Shown here one piece after another: positions 24,901 through 36,330 of a DNA stretch of 64,000 nucleotides. A model generated the notes under the pieces. That model was not told the origin of the DNA, searched no databases, and worked only from the letters and a program-made list of their open reading frames with translations. Both the position numbers and the translations under genes were made by a program. The first letter of the stretch is position 1. Each line of letters opens with the position of its first letter. Source of the DNA: Euryodendron excelsum (lineage: Eukaryota; Streptophyta; Magnoliopsida; Ericales; Pentaphylacaceae); the NCBI GenBank assembly GCA_033060915.1, contig CM065387.1:42700501-42764500 (forward strand), given 5' to 3'.

Positions 24901-26396
24901 AACAACTGACCCTCGTTTTGACCCCTTTCTTTGTATTGAGATATGAAACTTCACTGGTTGTGCCTTGTCCATTGGTGACCAAGTCATTTTCGAGGGAAAA
25001 AAAAAAAAGTTAAAAAAAAAGAAGAAGAAGAAGAAAAAGAAGAAAAAAAGGAAAAGAAAGATTAGTAGTCAATTTTCAATTATTCTAAAATTTTATCCTT
25101 TCCAAGGTCGGATTCTAACAAGAACATTGAATAGTGTCATTAGTAGTCCTCTCAAAAAAAGATGTATCAATAATTATATAAGATTATACCTCATTTGTAT
25201 CTGCTTTTTACTGACTTTTTTTTATTACTTTCTTTCTTTCTTTAATGGCTTCTTTCCATGGAAATTCAATTTTACGAGATTTTATAAAATATATTGTTGT
25301 GAAAGACAGTCTTTGAAGTTTCTGACTATTTTATTAGCCGAAGTTAATTGCATGTCTCAAGGGGTCAGTATAATAATATAGAAACATTATTAATGGTTTA
25401 GGTATTGTTTGGGTCACCAAATTAAAAGCATGAACATTGTGGTTTGAAGGAAAAGAAAAAAAAAAAACAACAACAACAACAAAAGAACCACGTGATCTCA
25501 AATAGCGAACCTTATGCTGATTTTTGGTGTCGATCTCCCTTTCAATCTTTATTGAACTGTTGACAAATTAAATATAGCATGATAGAGGTCCGCTGGTGAA
25601 TGCTGAAAATGATGTGAAATAACAATCTTTGTTTGGTAGCCACATTTCTTTTTCAAATTAAGCTATTATAAGCTAATTAGTTTGTTGGAAAAGTTATTCT
25701 ACCAACTCATGAAAGCAGTTTTTTTTGGTTAAAATCCCCAAGTTTGCTTGTCCCATTTTCGTTAGGAAAATGCTATTCTTTCAGAAAATTTATACAAAAA
25801 ATTTTGCTAAAATAATATGGTGATGGCATTTTTATAATTAAAAATTATCATGGTGTGTGTTTTATTTTAAGATGAACGGCTCTCATTTAACAATATTATT
25901 ATGTACAAAAATTCTGTATAAATTTTTTTGTTATATAGCATTAACCTTTTCATAATACTATTGCAATTTACTTTGCTCCAAAACGAATATATTCAGGTAT
26001 TTATTAAAAAAATGTATCCATGAATAATATCACAAATATTCTAGATATTTTATTCTTATAGAACTAAATGTGGTAATTATGGAGAGGTTAAGGTTTAGCA
26101 TTATGGAGTTTTCCCCGGCCCACAAAACAGTTTCAGTTTTGTGCTGGCAAATTTCAGTGAAATGAAAAAAAAAAAAAGGTGTCCCTAGATTTCAGTGAAT
26201 CACGAAAACGCATTTTTGTCGATCCATAAAAATTTTGTGGCAAAAGCCTAATCTGCCCTAAATATGGGGCTATCAAACATAATATCTCTTTGCTTTGCAA
26301 CCAACTCAAAAGTCGTAAAATTGGATAACCTTGTTAATTATCAAAATCTTAAAAATGTCCTTTAGCAAATCTTTATTAGGCAAATTAGAGACTAAG
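18906..26396. other. Long intergenic stretch without supported genes
   Basis: The interval holds scattered simple repeats: poly-A at 19638-19658, GAA-rich tracts at 21090-21112, 23795-23815 and 25015-25050. A pair of related GC-rich patches at about 19190-19310 and 19755-19880 (GGCGGGGCAGGG and TTCCCGCCTC type) resembles termini of hAT-like MITEs, but I could not pair ends. At 22300-22400 a B-box-like GTGAGTTCAAATCCC suggests another worn SINE. All open frames here are short, AT-biased and without family motifs. Confidence 0.5.
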
Positions 26397-26581
26397 GGTC
26401 CGTTTGGTATAGTTTAAATTTAGTTTTTTTTTTTTCACTTGCTAGTTTTTTTTAGCTCTTTTGCTTTTATAAGCTAAGATTAATAAAAAAGTAAAAAAAA
26501 AAAGTTGAAAAAATCCAACTTTATATTTATAAGCCAAAAAATTGCAAGCGAAAAAGCTTTAAAAAATATACTAAACATGGC
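26397..26581. mobile_element. MITE with terminal inverted repeats
   Basis: The left end GGTCCGTTTGGTATAGTTTA and the inverse of the right end (GCCATGTTTAGTATATTTT) pair imperfectly over about 20 bases. The interior is A/T-rich with short self-complementary runs. Both sides carry CTAAG (26392-26396 and 26582-26586), a possible target duplication. The GTTTGGTATA terminus is common in plant hAT-like MITEs. Confidence 0.6.
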
Positions 26582-27339
26582 CTAAGTAAATCAACAAAAG
26601 CCTGGGGCATGTTAGTCATTCCACGGAACAAACAAAAGGCAAGTCCACTATGCTTTCAAAGTCTGATTTTCTTTTTGAAAGCAAAAGGTAGCAAATAGAT
26701 CTTGGCTATTGTTTTTCTTTGATTCAAAGTTCGAAACATAACCGACCATGAAAAGGTAAAAACTTGAAATAATTGAGCGCTTTGTTTTCCCAAAGCGCAA
26801 AGTCAGAACAGAAGTTGCATTAAGATATTTGGTTCAACTCCTAAAAATAAAAGTAGAGTATGGTATGCTTTAGTATCTCTAGAAAAGACAGAAGTGAGAT
26901 GTGATTCTATTATTGGAATGTTTGGGGAGGGCCCACTAAACTGAAGTAAGTTTAGTGTTTATCAACGAAAGCTCAATTTCTTCTGCAAATTAATTATTGA
27001 CTATAAAGTGATTGCAATCTAATTTCTGCATTTAGTATTGTACTCTGCGTGATGAGAAAATATTGGATACTACAGTAATAATATATCATCGTGTTGACAT
27101 AATACAATAAATTAATGTCACATGCTCACATAATCATATAAATTTTAATTATTAAAAATATTGTGTTTAAAATTTAAATTTTTTCGCTTAAAGCAAGATA
27201 ATTAAAATTTTAAACACTCAAATAATTAATTATTATTAAATTAGTGTACTACATAAATATAATAACGTACCGAATACTTTTTCCTGGGTGATAATAATAT
27301 CAATTACGTACGAACAAGAAATTCTTGCATTATTGATTG
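26582..27339. other. AT-rich intergenic DNA
   Basis: No coding or repeat structure is seen that can be supported. Confidence 0.5.
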
Positions 27340-28290
27340 CAGAAGTGGCCACGTGGTAAAACCCATAGAAACAAAAATAAAAACTTCTCTTAGGGCATTG
27401 ACAAATATGAAATGGTTGAATATTTAATGTATCGTGTGAGTTCAACCGTTTAGACACGTGGTTACTTTTGTATGGTGGCAACTTACATGGGACAGCAAGA
27501 GCTCCTATAACCTATATTGCAGCAAATCCTTTTGCATTGAAAACATGAATTAGACAAAATATGAAATAGATTGAATGCGAGTAGATGTAAAAAGACAAAC
27601 TATACGTCGGCCCTCAAATGATTAAACGTTTTGACCATATGCTTAAAAATAAAATCTAATTCTTTGAAAAATTCAGAAGTTTTATTTAACAAGCAATAAT
27701 TCCTAATTCCTAAAATATCTGTTTACTCTTGTTTGTATCACAATTCTAAGCTCTGTCTTCTTTAATGGTCTTGAATCATTGTCCAATGTTAAAAATTAAT
27801 AAGTAGCTATTATCAATCAGTTGACAAAACCTTTGGTGAATTACAAGGTCAAACAAAAGAACTTCTCTTTTACAATTAACAGATTTACAACTACGAAATG
27901 GTTGAATATTTATTGTAATGTGTGGCTTACACACAGTTATTTTGTATGGTACCACTTACATGGGATAGTAAGAGCTCCTATAATCTATATTGCAATAAAT
28001 CCTTTTGTATTATAAAACACCAACTAGAGAAAATAGGAAAAAGATTGAACATGAGTGGATGTGAAAAAGGACAAATTATATGTAGTAAAAGCAAAATCTA
28101 ATTCCTCAAACAGTTCATATGTTTAGTCTTGTTTGTTTCAAATTCTAAGCCCTGTCTTCTTTAAATGTCTCAAATTATTGTCGAATGTTCAAAATCACTA
28201 ATGGATTACTTTCACTCATTTGACAAAACCCTTGATGAATTACAAGGTCAAATAAAACAAAAGATACACCTAACCACAAATATAATGTAT
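27340..28290. repeat. Diverged tandem repeat, period about 400-480 bp
   Basis: Landmarks recur in order: AACTTCTCTT (27381, 27859), GAAATGGTTGAATATTTA (27409, 27895), ACTTACATGGGA (27481, 27953), AAGAGCTCCTATAA (27496, 27969), TAAGCYCTGTCTTCTTTAA (27748, 28147), TTGACAAAACC (27821, 28220) and GAATTACAAGGTCAAA (27838, 28237). This gives two full units and the start of a third. No transposon ends or reading frame are conserved across units. Confidence 0.85.
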
Positions 28291-28440
28291 GAAGAGAAGT
28301 TATTAATAAGGGTGAATGCATTTAAAGGACGTCATACTTTTCAAAGTAGATTATAATTTAGGTTAGAAGTATGCAATTTCTTCAAAACAGGCTATCTTTG
28401 TATGATGGCACCACATTGACCAATTGTTCATGATTTGTGA

Positions 28441-28575
28441 AGGTGCCATCTAACTAGCTGATAAAGTCTCTTGATACTGACATCAGATATCTGGGATTAA
28501 ATCTCACCTTCATCTAACTGGGAGGTTGTTTACCGGTAGGTAGAGTGTTATCTTTGGAATAAAAGAAGATATAAA
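28441..28575 (+). mobile_element. tRNA-derived SINE
   Basis: The run AACTAGCTGATAAAGTCTC followed by TCTGGGATTAAATCTCACC has the A-box and B-box arrangement of tRNA-derived plant SINEs (TRGCTNARNTGG and GGTTCRAATCCC). A 3' part GGGAGGTTGTTTACCGGTAG follows. Boundaries are approximate and I saw no clean target duplication. Confidence 0.6.
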
Positions 28576-30200
28576 GTGATCAAGATTAATTTGTTAAATG
28601 CTATTAAACTAAACTTGTGTCACTAATGATGACAAACTTCCTAATGGGCTACAATTGTTCAAGAGAAGTTTGATTAATACATACGTTTCTTTGCCACCCT
28701 TTACTCCAATGTTGTATCGCAAGAAAATGTAATATCATTACTCTTTGGGCTAGTAGAGCCACATTGCCATATCTTTTACCCTAATAATAGATGCAGGGCC
28801 TCTAAGTGGTAAATAACCAACACTAAGCTCATATTTCTTCCTTTTTTATTTTTATTTTGCTGCTTTTACATTTCTCTTTCCTTTTTTCATTTTAGTATTA
28901 AAAATATATAGGAATTGGGAGATGATGGCAAATGAATCTGTACTTCACTTTTTTTTTTCTCCACGTATTAATAAATATGGTTGTGATGGTGTAATTGAAT
29001 GTTGAGCACCTTTGCAAACATTTAAAATTAGCAATCCAATATAAAAATAATGCACTTGGTATCCTTAAATAGGGTATGTTGTATGATTAGTACAAGGACA
29101 ATGAATATCCTGCTCAAAGGACTTCTCAATTATTTGGTTTGTCATTAATGGGCATCTAGGTAAAAAAATAACAATAATAATAATAAGGACTTTCTACATC
29201 AGTACCTGAATTTAAAAAAGTAAAGGAGGGAAAAGTAACTAAAGTGGGCAACCGATGATGACGCCAATGAGATCTCACCCAAGGATTGAGGGTCTAAAGT
29301 TACAAATATGAAATTTTATAGGTTACAATACTAATTTTAGACAATATAAGGGGGTATTTGCAAAACTCGAAAATGAAAGGCTATCTATTCACATTTCCTA
29401 AAATAAAATAAAAATTAAAATAGAAGAAAAACCAAAAACAAAAGGAAAAGGTGAGTGAACTAAACGATGTCGTTTGTTAGAATAGAACAGAAGGAAATCA
29501 ATTAGTATTGAGTTTTTTTTTTTTTTTGATGCATATGTTTGTTAAATTTTGTCATGTAAAATTTACTTTTTGAAAGACATTTCATCTACAACAATTTAAT
29601 AGAAATTATTACTAAAAACTCACTAATATATGACTCTTAGATTTTTTTTCTTTTTTTCAAAACGAAGATTTGAAGAGAAAAGAGTTTAAACAATGGGAAA
29701 TAATTAAATTTATGCACAATTTTTTTAATGGAGAAATGCTATACAAACAAAAAAAGTTTGATACAAAATTTTTGTATATAATAATGCTGCTACATAGAAT
29801 CTTTTATTTCAAATCAAGGCATTAATCAAAGTTGAGTCTTAATTATGAAAATATCATTATTACATCATTGGTGGAATTTGCAATTTCCAACTTTATCTAC
29901 GCTTAAAATTTATGAATAATTACAATAAAATAATAAAACCATGATTTTATAAAAAGTAGTCACCAGAGCAATTAGCAATAACAAATTTAAATTTAGAAGT
30001 TTTATTGATGGTATTTCATTTTAAAGTAAAAAGCTTTGATTTAGCCAAGATGATTATATGCAGGATAATGTATTACTTTTTTTTATTTATAACATTACTC
30101 ATTAAAGTGAAAATAAAAATGAAAAAACATATATACGTATATATACACACTCAACATAATCCAATTTTGAACCTACTATCATCGGTTGTTGTCTCGCGGA
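28576..30200. other. Intergenic DNA upstream of the aspartic protease pseudogene
   Basis: It is mainly A/T-rich with short homopolymers (29514-29528 T run). No gene is recognised. The last part may include the former promoter of the protease gene. Confidence 0.45.
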
Positions 30201-30213
30201 CTTTTTCTTTTTG

Positions 30214-30215
<2 letters not shown>

Positions 30216-30247
<32 letters not shown>
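30216..30247. repeat. CT microsatellite in the presumed 5' leader
   Basis: About 16 CT units lie some 210 bp upstream of the first recognisable protease codons. A CT tract in this position is common in plant 5' leaders. A TA run follows at 30330-30354. Confidence 0.85.
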
Positions 30248-30249
<2 letters not shown>

Positions 30250-30454
30250 AATGCATAAAAACATGCCCCTCGATCTTTGCCTCCTAATTCTCTTCGTTCT
30301 CGTCTTAAACAGATATATACATACATAAGAATATATATATATATATATATATATTTCTATTTAGAGAGAGTATTTAGCCGTTGTTGTTTTGGTGGTTGGT
30401 GAAAGTAAAAAGCAAGATAGACACAGAAAGAAGAAAACATAGGTAAAGAAAGAA

Positions 30455-30696
30455 ATGCCGGTTCCCCTATCCCGCGCGGGGTATCGATCTTCTTGGTGTT
30501 CTCCACCGTGGTGTTACCGACGGCGTTGGTTCTATGCGGTTTTCCTGCCGCTCTGACGCTGGAAAGAGCCTCTCGACGAGTCACGGTATTGAAGTGAGTC
30601 AACTCAGAGCACGTGACAGGGTAAGACATGGTTGAATCTTGCAGTCCTCTTCAGGTGTCGTCGATTTCCCCGTTCAAGGCACCTACCGATCCACAC
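30455..30696 (+). pseudogene. Aspartic protease exon 1, 5' part
   Basis: An ATG at 30455 opens in one frame, but the recognisable signal-peptide-like core [19 protein letters not shown] and the LTLERA block lie in the next frame. After a further one-base change near 30570-30580 the third frame reads [13 protein letters not shown], then a TGA (30633-30635) where the family has arginine, then ILQSSSGVVDFPVQGTY. An extra C then precedes GATCCACAC. At 30697 the gypsy LTR begins. Three frame changes and one nonsense codon in 240 bp show that this exon is no longer constrained. Confidence 0.85.
30692..30696. repeat. Target site duplication of the gypsy element, left copy
   Basis: CACAC here matches CGCAC at 36331-36335 in four of five positions. 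Joining the host sequence across the element gives GAT-CCA-CAC-CTT-GTT-GG before GTAATC, which is the DPHLVG end of exon 1 expected in this protease family. Confidence 0.8.
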
Positions 30697-31008
30697 TGAT
30701 GGACCTTGTAATAGAAGAATCACAGATTGAACAAAAACAGAGCATAAACTGCTCTGTGATTCTTATTAAAGCCAAAGGAAAGCTAAATACAAAGAATAAA
30801 AAAATAGATACAATTTTTCAATGCCCTCTCACAGTCTAATCCCCTCCTTATATCTAAAACTGTGATTCTCTTCTGCAACTGATTGGAGCATATTTAGTTA
30901 GGCTAACTAATTCCCCCAATTAGTTGTAACTAACACTTTATCTACTTAACTAACCACTCCAACTCCCAATGACCATAGTACCCTTGACCACTATGTAACC
31001 TTTCATCA
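30697..31008 (-). repeat. 3' LTR of the gypsy element
   Basis: 312 bp, from TGATGGACC to TTTCATCA, matching the right LTR collinearly. The ends TGATG and CATCA form the short inverted repeat of LTRs. A purine-rich stretch next to it (AAGGAGA on the minus strand, about 31015-31022) may be the polypurine tract. Confidence 0.93.
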
Positions 31009-31423
31009 ATCTAGTCTCCTTGAAATGAGACTTGTCCTCAAGTCTAGAAATCTGGGTACTTTTGTTGCAGCTTATAGAAATCTTCTCTAGTGGCAACTTC
31101 CAGAGGTGAATGTGACCATTGAACCAACACCTGTGTAGTGGCAGAGTTATGCTTTTGAACCATTTTCCTATCCAAGATAGCAACTGGTTGTACTAGCAAC
31201 TGGCCCTTAGGGTCTACAGGAGGAAGATCAGCCTGTGCTTGACTTGATTACCTAGCTTATTCGTCAATAAAGACACATGGAAAACAGGATGTATTTTAGA
31301 GCCCACAGGTAGATTTAATCTATAAGCCACTGAACCAATTCTCTGTAATACTTCGAAAGGCCCAAAAAATCTGGGAGCCAACTTTGTGTGCTTTTTGAAT
31401 GCAATGGTACTCTACTTAAAGGG
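31009..31423 (-). pseudogene. Gypsy integrase C-terminal (GPY/F and chromodomain-like) remnant
   Basis: The minus strand carries [20 protein letters not shown] and [10 protein letters not shown], the GPY/F module after the integrase core. Further on VLVQWSHSPLEVATREDF and LQQKYPDF resemble the chromodomain-like tail of chromoviruses. Stops and a frame change lie between these parts. The tail ends just before the 3' LTR. Confidence 0.75.
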
Positions 31424-31840
31424 CTAAAGCCTTAAGTACACCCAATCTCCGACCTTAAAGTGTCTCTCAGTTCTCTTCCTATCAGCCATTTGCTTCATTC
31501 TGCGTTGGGAGTGTTGTAAATCTTCCTTTAATACCTGAAGCATCTGTGCTCTATCTTTGAGAATGAAGTCAGCAGCAACCACATTTGATGACCCAGGTAC
31601 ATAATCTGTCATGGAAGGGGGGGCCTGCCCATAGACTGATTCATATGGAGTTTGCCTAGTAGAAATGTGATAAGTAGTGTTATACCACCATTCAGCTAGG
31701 GAGAGCCATTTGTCCCATGTTTTTGGTTTTTCTCCACACATGCATCTCAAATAGTTCTCTAAGCATCTATTTACCACCTCGGTTTGTCCATCACTTTGAG
31801 GGTGATATGATGAGCTCATGCATAGCTCTGTACCTTGCAA
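31424..31840 (-). pseudogene. Gypsy integrase, C-terminal half of the catalytic core
   Basis: The frame contains SSSYHPQSDGQTEVVNRCLE, the conserved region carrying the glutamate of the DDE triad, then TTYHISTRQTPYESVYGQ and KVGDWVYLRL. It is separated by a frameshift from the N-terminal half upstream; the middle aspartate segment (SDKDPIFTS, about 31850-31880) is present in the gap in this frame. It inserts element DNA in intact relatives. Confidence 0.88.
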
Positions 31841-31893
31841 TCTGAATAGCTTCGTCCAGAACTGACTAGTGAAAATTGGATCCTTATCACTGA

Positions 31894-32808
31894 CTATAGT
31901 TCTTGGCAGCCCATGTAATTTAAAAATAGTATAAAAAAATTCTGAGCTACAGCTGTGACAGAATAAGGATGTAATAGAGCTAAAAAATGGCCATACTTAG
32001 TAAGCCTATAAACAACCACAAGTATAACACTTTTCCCATTTGCAGTAGGGAGTCCTTCAATAAAATCTAGGGATATATCAATCCAAATTCTATCTGGCAT
32101 AGGAAAAGGTTGCAGCAAACCTGGTGATTGGACATTTTCATACTTATTTCTTTGACAAACATCACATTCTTCAACAAACTTGGCCACTCCTTTCTGCATT
32201 CCTTTATGATAAAAGGATTGTTTTAATCTTCTATAGGTTCTTTCCCTCCCTAAATGACCACCAGCTGGTGTGTTATGGAACTCCTTCAATAGTTTCTCCT
32301 TGAATTCTGCTGAGTTACCCACTGCTAATTTGCCTTTGCAATAGAGTAGACCACTGTGCCAGTTGTATTTGGGATAAGAATTTGGGTTCTTTTGGATCTC
32401 CTGTATAATATCTTGTATCTTAGGATCATTGCTCCAGCTATCTTTAAGTTGCTGTAACCATTCACAATTTGCTACACATACTGCCTTCAGTTCCCCATGT
32501 TCACATTCTACTGTAGATTCTACTCTCAGTTCCCCTCTCTCATCCTCTACTCTAGAAAAAGCATCTGCTACATTATTCTCCTTCCTTTTTTTGTACAAGA
32601 TCTCATAGTCAAACCCCATCAACTTAGCCAACCATTTCTGTTGCATTAAACTTGTTATCCTCTGCTCCACTAAATATTTCAAACTAAAGTGATAAGTTTT
32701 TATCTTGAAGTGCCTCCCCAATAGATAATGCCTCCACTTGCCCACTGCTTTGACTAAGGCTAATAACTCCTTTTCATATGTAGAAAAACCTCTATTTTTT
32801 GGTGCCAA
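31894..32808 (-). pseudogene. Gypsy RNase H end and integrase N-terminal half
   Basis: The first 110 residues show the RNase H C-terminal part (STYEKELLALVKAVGKWRHY, then DYEILYKKRKENNVADAFSR). The integrase zinc finger follows: GGHLGRERTYRRL with CDVCQRNK. Then comes the first catalytic aspartate region WIDISLDFIEGLP. The frame ends where a change in a T run (near 31925-31935) moves it into the wrong frame. Confidence 0.9.
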
Positions 32809-34183
32809 AACTTGGCTGTAGAAGGCTCTTGGTCTTCCTTCTTACATCAAGACTGCACCCAACCCCATATCAGAAGCATCACACTATATCACAAGGATTT
32901 TTTGAGTAATCAAGTAGAGCCAAAACTGGGGTAGTAGACATTGACAGCTTGAGTTGTTGAAAGGCCTCGTCAGCTGCTGCTCCCCATTTAAAAACATCTT
33001 TTCTCAACATGGTTGTAAGGGGCTCTGATATTCTGCCATAGTCCTTAACAAACCTTCTGTAGTATCCTATTAATCCTAAGAACCCCCTCAATGACTTAAG
33101 AGTTTTTGGCTTAGGCCACTGAAGCATACTTTCTACTTTACTGGGATCTGTAGAGACGCCCTCATCTGATATTACGTGACCTAAATACTCCACTTTCCGT
33201 TGGCTAAAAACACATTTACTCTTCTTAACAAGGAGTTGATGAGACCTTAGTACTTCAAAAACAAGTTTGAGCTGTTTTACATGATTACTATCACTGGAAC
33301 TGTAAATCAATATATCATCAAAAAAGACCAAAACAAATTTTCTAAGATAAGGCCTGAAGATTTCGTTCATAAGGCTCTGAAAAGTTAACTGTGCATTTGT
33401 GAGACCAAAAGGCATCACCATAAATTCGTAATGACCTTCATGGGTTCTGAATGCTATTTTCTCAATATCCTCAGGTTGCACTTGAATTTGATGGTAACCT
33501 GACCTCAGATCCAATTTGGAAAAGATTTTAGCTCCATTTAGTTCATCTAGTAACTCATCAATCATGGGAATAGGGAATTTGTCCTTGATAGTGGCTTTAT
33601 TAAGCTCCCTATAATTTATACACATTCTCCATGAATTATCTTTCTTTCTTACCAATAGCACAAGGGAAGAGAAGGGGCTTAGACTAGGCCTTATAGTGCC
33701 CAGTTCTAATAGTTCTTTCACAATTTTCTCGATTTCATTTTTTTGTATATAGGGATATCTATAAGGCCTAACATTCACTAGATTACTGCCCTCTTTAAGA
33801 ATGATCTTGTGATCATGATTTCTCATAGGGGGCAATCCTTTGGGTTCATCAAACAGATCATGAAATTCTAAAATTAATTCTTTTAAATTTGCACTTACCT
33901 CAGAAGCATGCACTTGGTCTTGCAATTGATAAAGTTGGGCTACAGCTCCTTGTGCTCCTTTGTTCACCATCTTATGTATTTTCTGGCTTGACACAGTCAG
34001 AGTATTTGAAGTGTGACTGCCTCTAAGTACATGTCTGACTCTTTGCAGGCTGAATTCCATTCTCAAGTTTTTGAAATCCCATATAACAAGTCCTAGGGTG
34101 GTTAACCATTGTATTCCCAAGACAATATCACAACCCCCAAGTGGCAAGACTCTCATTTCTGATTGAAATTCCACTCCCTGCAT
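32809..34183 (-). pseudogene. Gypsy reverse transcriptase and start of RNase H
   Basis: The frame 32879-34183 carries LPLGGCDIVLGIQWL (end of the protease), the RT fingers/palm PYRYPYIQKNEIEK, KLDLRSGYHQIQV, FMVMPFGLTNA and the catalytic FFDDILIYS (YVDD-type box with both aspartates). It ends in ALLDYSKNPCDIV. RNase H continues in another frame (CDASDMGLGAVLM) across a one-base frameshift, with a stop at about 32842. Both RT aspartates survive, but the polyprotein does not. Confidence 0.92.
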
Positions 34184-34396
34184 AGTCTATTTGAAATCCT
34201 TGCACATGGCCTTACTATTCAATTTAGTGCCATTAACTACAATCACCCTCAAAGGCTGTGTGAGATCTAACTTACACCCAGTCCTTTTTGCTACTCCAGG
34301 GTCTAGAAAATTGTGTGTGCTACCAGGGTCAATTAGAATGGTAACCCACTATTGTTTGATCTTTCCTTTTACCTTCATTGTTCTGTATGATACTGC
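34184..34396 (-). pseudogene. Gypsy aspartic protease region with stops
   Basis: It is in the same frame as gag and pol. The stretch ILIDPGSTHNFLDPGVAKR is the retropepsin active site, with DPG in place of the usual DSG. Three in-frame stops (TGA at the gag end, then two TAG) interrupt it, all explained by C-to-T type changes. In the intact element gag and pol would be one continuous frame. Confidence 0.82.
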
Positions 34397-35416
34397 TCAT
34401 GTGAGGGCATGTACAGATATCTCCAGTTCTTCCTTGTTTTCTTGATTGTCTTCCTCTAACTCTTCCTTACATTGTTCATCTGATCCTTCCTCTTCTTCCT
34501 TCGCCTCTATCAAAAAATATTTCTTCTTCTTACAAATGTGGCCTCTTATATACTTCTCATCACAGTTAAAGCAAAGCCCTCTTGCCTTTTTTTCATCTAG
34601 TTCCTTCTGAGTCAATTTCTTGATGGTAGGGGCAAATCCACCTTCACTCTTGCCATGTATGTTGTTTCCTGTTGTAGGATTTGTTTTTGGCGAGAATCTG
34701 GACTTCTTGGTGATGGCCTCAAAACTCTCCTCTTGCAATCTAGCCAACCCTATGGCTTGTGAGATATTGGAGGGTTGGAACATGTTGACTTCTGCCTTAA
34801 GTTCATCCTTAAGCCCACTTATAAAGCAACTGATGAAAAATTTCTCTGGCAAACCAAAGGTCCGATTGACCAATTCCTCGAATTTCTCCTGATAATCCTT
34901 TACTGAACTTGTTTGCCTTAACTTTGATAGTTCACCCACAGCATCATCATAGGCAGAAGGGCCAAACCTAATGGTGAGTGCCCAAGAAAACTCTTTCCAT
35001 GACCGGCAATGGTGAGTCTTTTCAAACCACCTGAACCACTGGATTGCCTTGTCTTTTAGGTGTAGAGATGCCAAATTCACTCTATATGCTTCCTCAATCA
35101 TATGAAATTCGAAGTACCTTTCACATCTATACAACCACCCCGCTGGGTTGATTCCCTGAAACCTTAGGAAATCGATCTTCGCAAACCTAGATTGCCAAGG
35201 ATTTTGGACACTAGGTGACGAACCCATGTAAGAGCACTCAACTTGCTTTGGATGTGCTCCATTTTTAGCCATTGCCTGATCGTATTTCAGGTTGATAGCC
35301 GAAACTAGAGATTTGATTTCTTTGAGGGCTTATCCTTGTCTATTCGTAACCTTCTTCAAATTTCTGTAACTCTCTTCCTGTCGCTTCAAATCTTGCGATC
35401 TAGTAGCTTCAGCCAT
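34397..35416 (-). pseudogene. Gypsy gag
   Basis: The likely start is the ATG at 35416 (MAEATRSQDLKRQEE), in frame with the main block, with one stop at 35330-35332. From 35272 the frame is open: capsid-type blocks FLRFQGINPAGWLYRCERYF and LKDKAIQWFRWFEK, and near the C-terminus the zinc knuckle LCFNCDEKYIRGHICKKK followed by an acidic tail. It forms the particle in active relatives. Confidence 0.9.
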
Positions 35417-35446
35417 CTTTGGTGCCCTTCACAGGTGAGGAACGCC

Positions 35447-35458
35447 GCTCTGATACCA
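35447..35458 (-). promoter_or_regulatory. Primer binding site for initiator-Met tRNA
   Basis: The minus strand reads TGGTATCAGAGC, complementary to the 3' end of plant initiator methionine tRNA. Two bases separate it from the 5' LTR at 35461, as expected for the start site of reverse transcription. Confidence 0.95.
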
Positions 35459-35460
35459 AA

Positions 35461-36330
35461 TGATGGACCTTGCAATAGAAGAATCGCAGACTGAACAAAA
35501 GCAGAGCATAAACTGCTCTGTGATTCTTATTAAAGCCAAAGGAAAGCCAAATACAAAGAATAAAAAAACAGATACAATTTTTCAATGCCCTCTCACAATC
35601 CAATCCCCTCCTTATATCTAAAACGATGATGTAGATTGCATAACAGGAGACTCGGCAGCGTCGTTATGCGCGGCCTGGTGGTTGGTAAACTTCAATCGGC
35701 CATAATTTTTGCTCCGTACCTCCGTTTTCCTATTATAATATGTTTTCAAGGAGCTAGTGACGAGTCGGAGAAAATGAAAAATATGTTTTTTGAAATGATT
35801 TTTCAGCCTAGGAAAATGTGAAAAAACGCCTCTAACTATGTTTTTTGGCCCGTTTTGTGTTTTGGGCTTATGTTTTTTTGGGCTTTCGTCATTTTTTTAA
35901 TTAACCCGGTTTGTCCCGGGCCCTAGGGTTTCGTGCCGCGTATTTATACTCATGTTAAGATACTTTTCAGTAGCTTTTTGAAGATTAAAAAAAACTTGTG
36001 TGCATTTTGCACTTTTCCAATCATTCGGTATGTTCTACGAAGATCAACGAGTGTTTAATGCCCTAAAACCTAGCATTCGTGGTGAATCAGCAAGTTGCAT
36101 GACGACTTTTAATCCGGTATTCGTGGTGAATCAACAGATTATGGTTTATTTTCTTGCTCTCTTAATTTCCGCTGCATCAAACTGTGATTCTCTTCTGCAA
36201 CTGATTGGAGCGTATTTAGTTAGGCTAACTAATTCCCCCTATTAGTCGTAACTAACACTTTATCTACTTAACTAACCACCCTAACTCCTAATGACCATAG
36301 TACCCTTGACCACTATTTAACCTTTCATCA
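35461..36330 (-). repeat. 5' LTR of the gypsy element, split by an insertion
   Basis: The two parts 35461-35624 and 36183-36330 together match the 312-bp left LTR. The interruption is the 554-bp insertion at 35625-36178 with its 4-bp duplication. As this LTR would hold the element's promoter, the insertion should have silenced it if it came before the coding decay. Confidence 0.93.
35625..36178. mobile_element. 554-bp insertion in the LTR, probably a solo LTR or TRIM-like element
   Basis: It is flanked by AAAC on both sides (35621-35624 and 36179-36182). The ends GATGATGTAG and CGCTGCATC form a short inverted repeat (GATG and CATC). A TATA-like TATTTATACTC stands at about 35941-35951, and a 24-bp repeat (ATTCGTGGTGAATCARCA) occurs at 36077 and 36119. 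No coding capacity is visible. Size, termini and promoter-like motif favour a solo LTR over a DNA MITE. Confidence 0.7.

Larger units (their letters stand above)
30697..36330 (-). mobile_element. Ty3/gypsy (chromovirus-like) LTR retrotransposon, defective
   Basis: This is a complete element on the minus strand: left (3') LTR 30697-31008, integrase, RNase H, reverse transcriptase, protease, gag, primer binding site 35447-35458 and right (5') LTR 35461-36330. The order protease, RT, RNase H, integrase defines Ty3/gypsy. The coding region has several in-frame stops and at least two frameshifts, so the copy cannot move by itself. By hand count the two 312-bp LTR sequences differ at about 15 positions, mostly transitions, so it is not very recent. 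It lies antisense to the host protease gene, within exon 1. Confidence 0.93.

Noticed and set aside
24965..25381. 138-residue frame with a polylysine stretch
   Set aside because: It is a product of an A/GAA microsatellite followed by AT-rich sequence; no domain is visible.
30357..30629. 90-residue minus-strand open frame over protease exon 1
   Set aside because: It is the shadow of the protease exon; the plus strand carries the recognisable RARDRVRHG and VVDFPVQG blocks.
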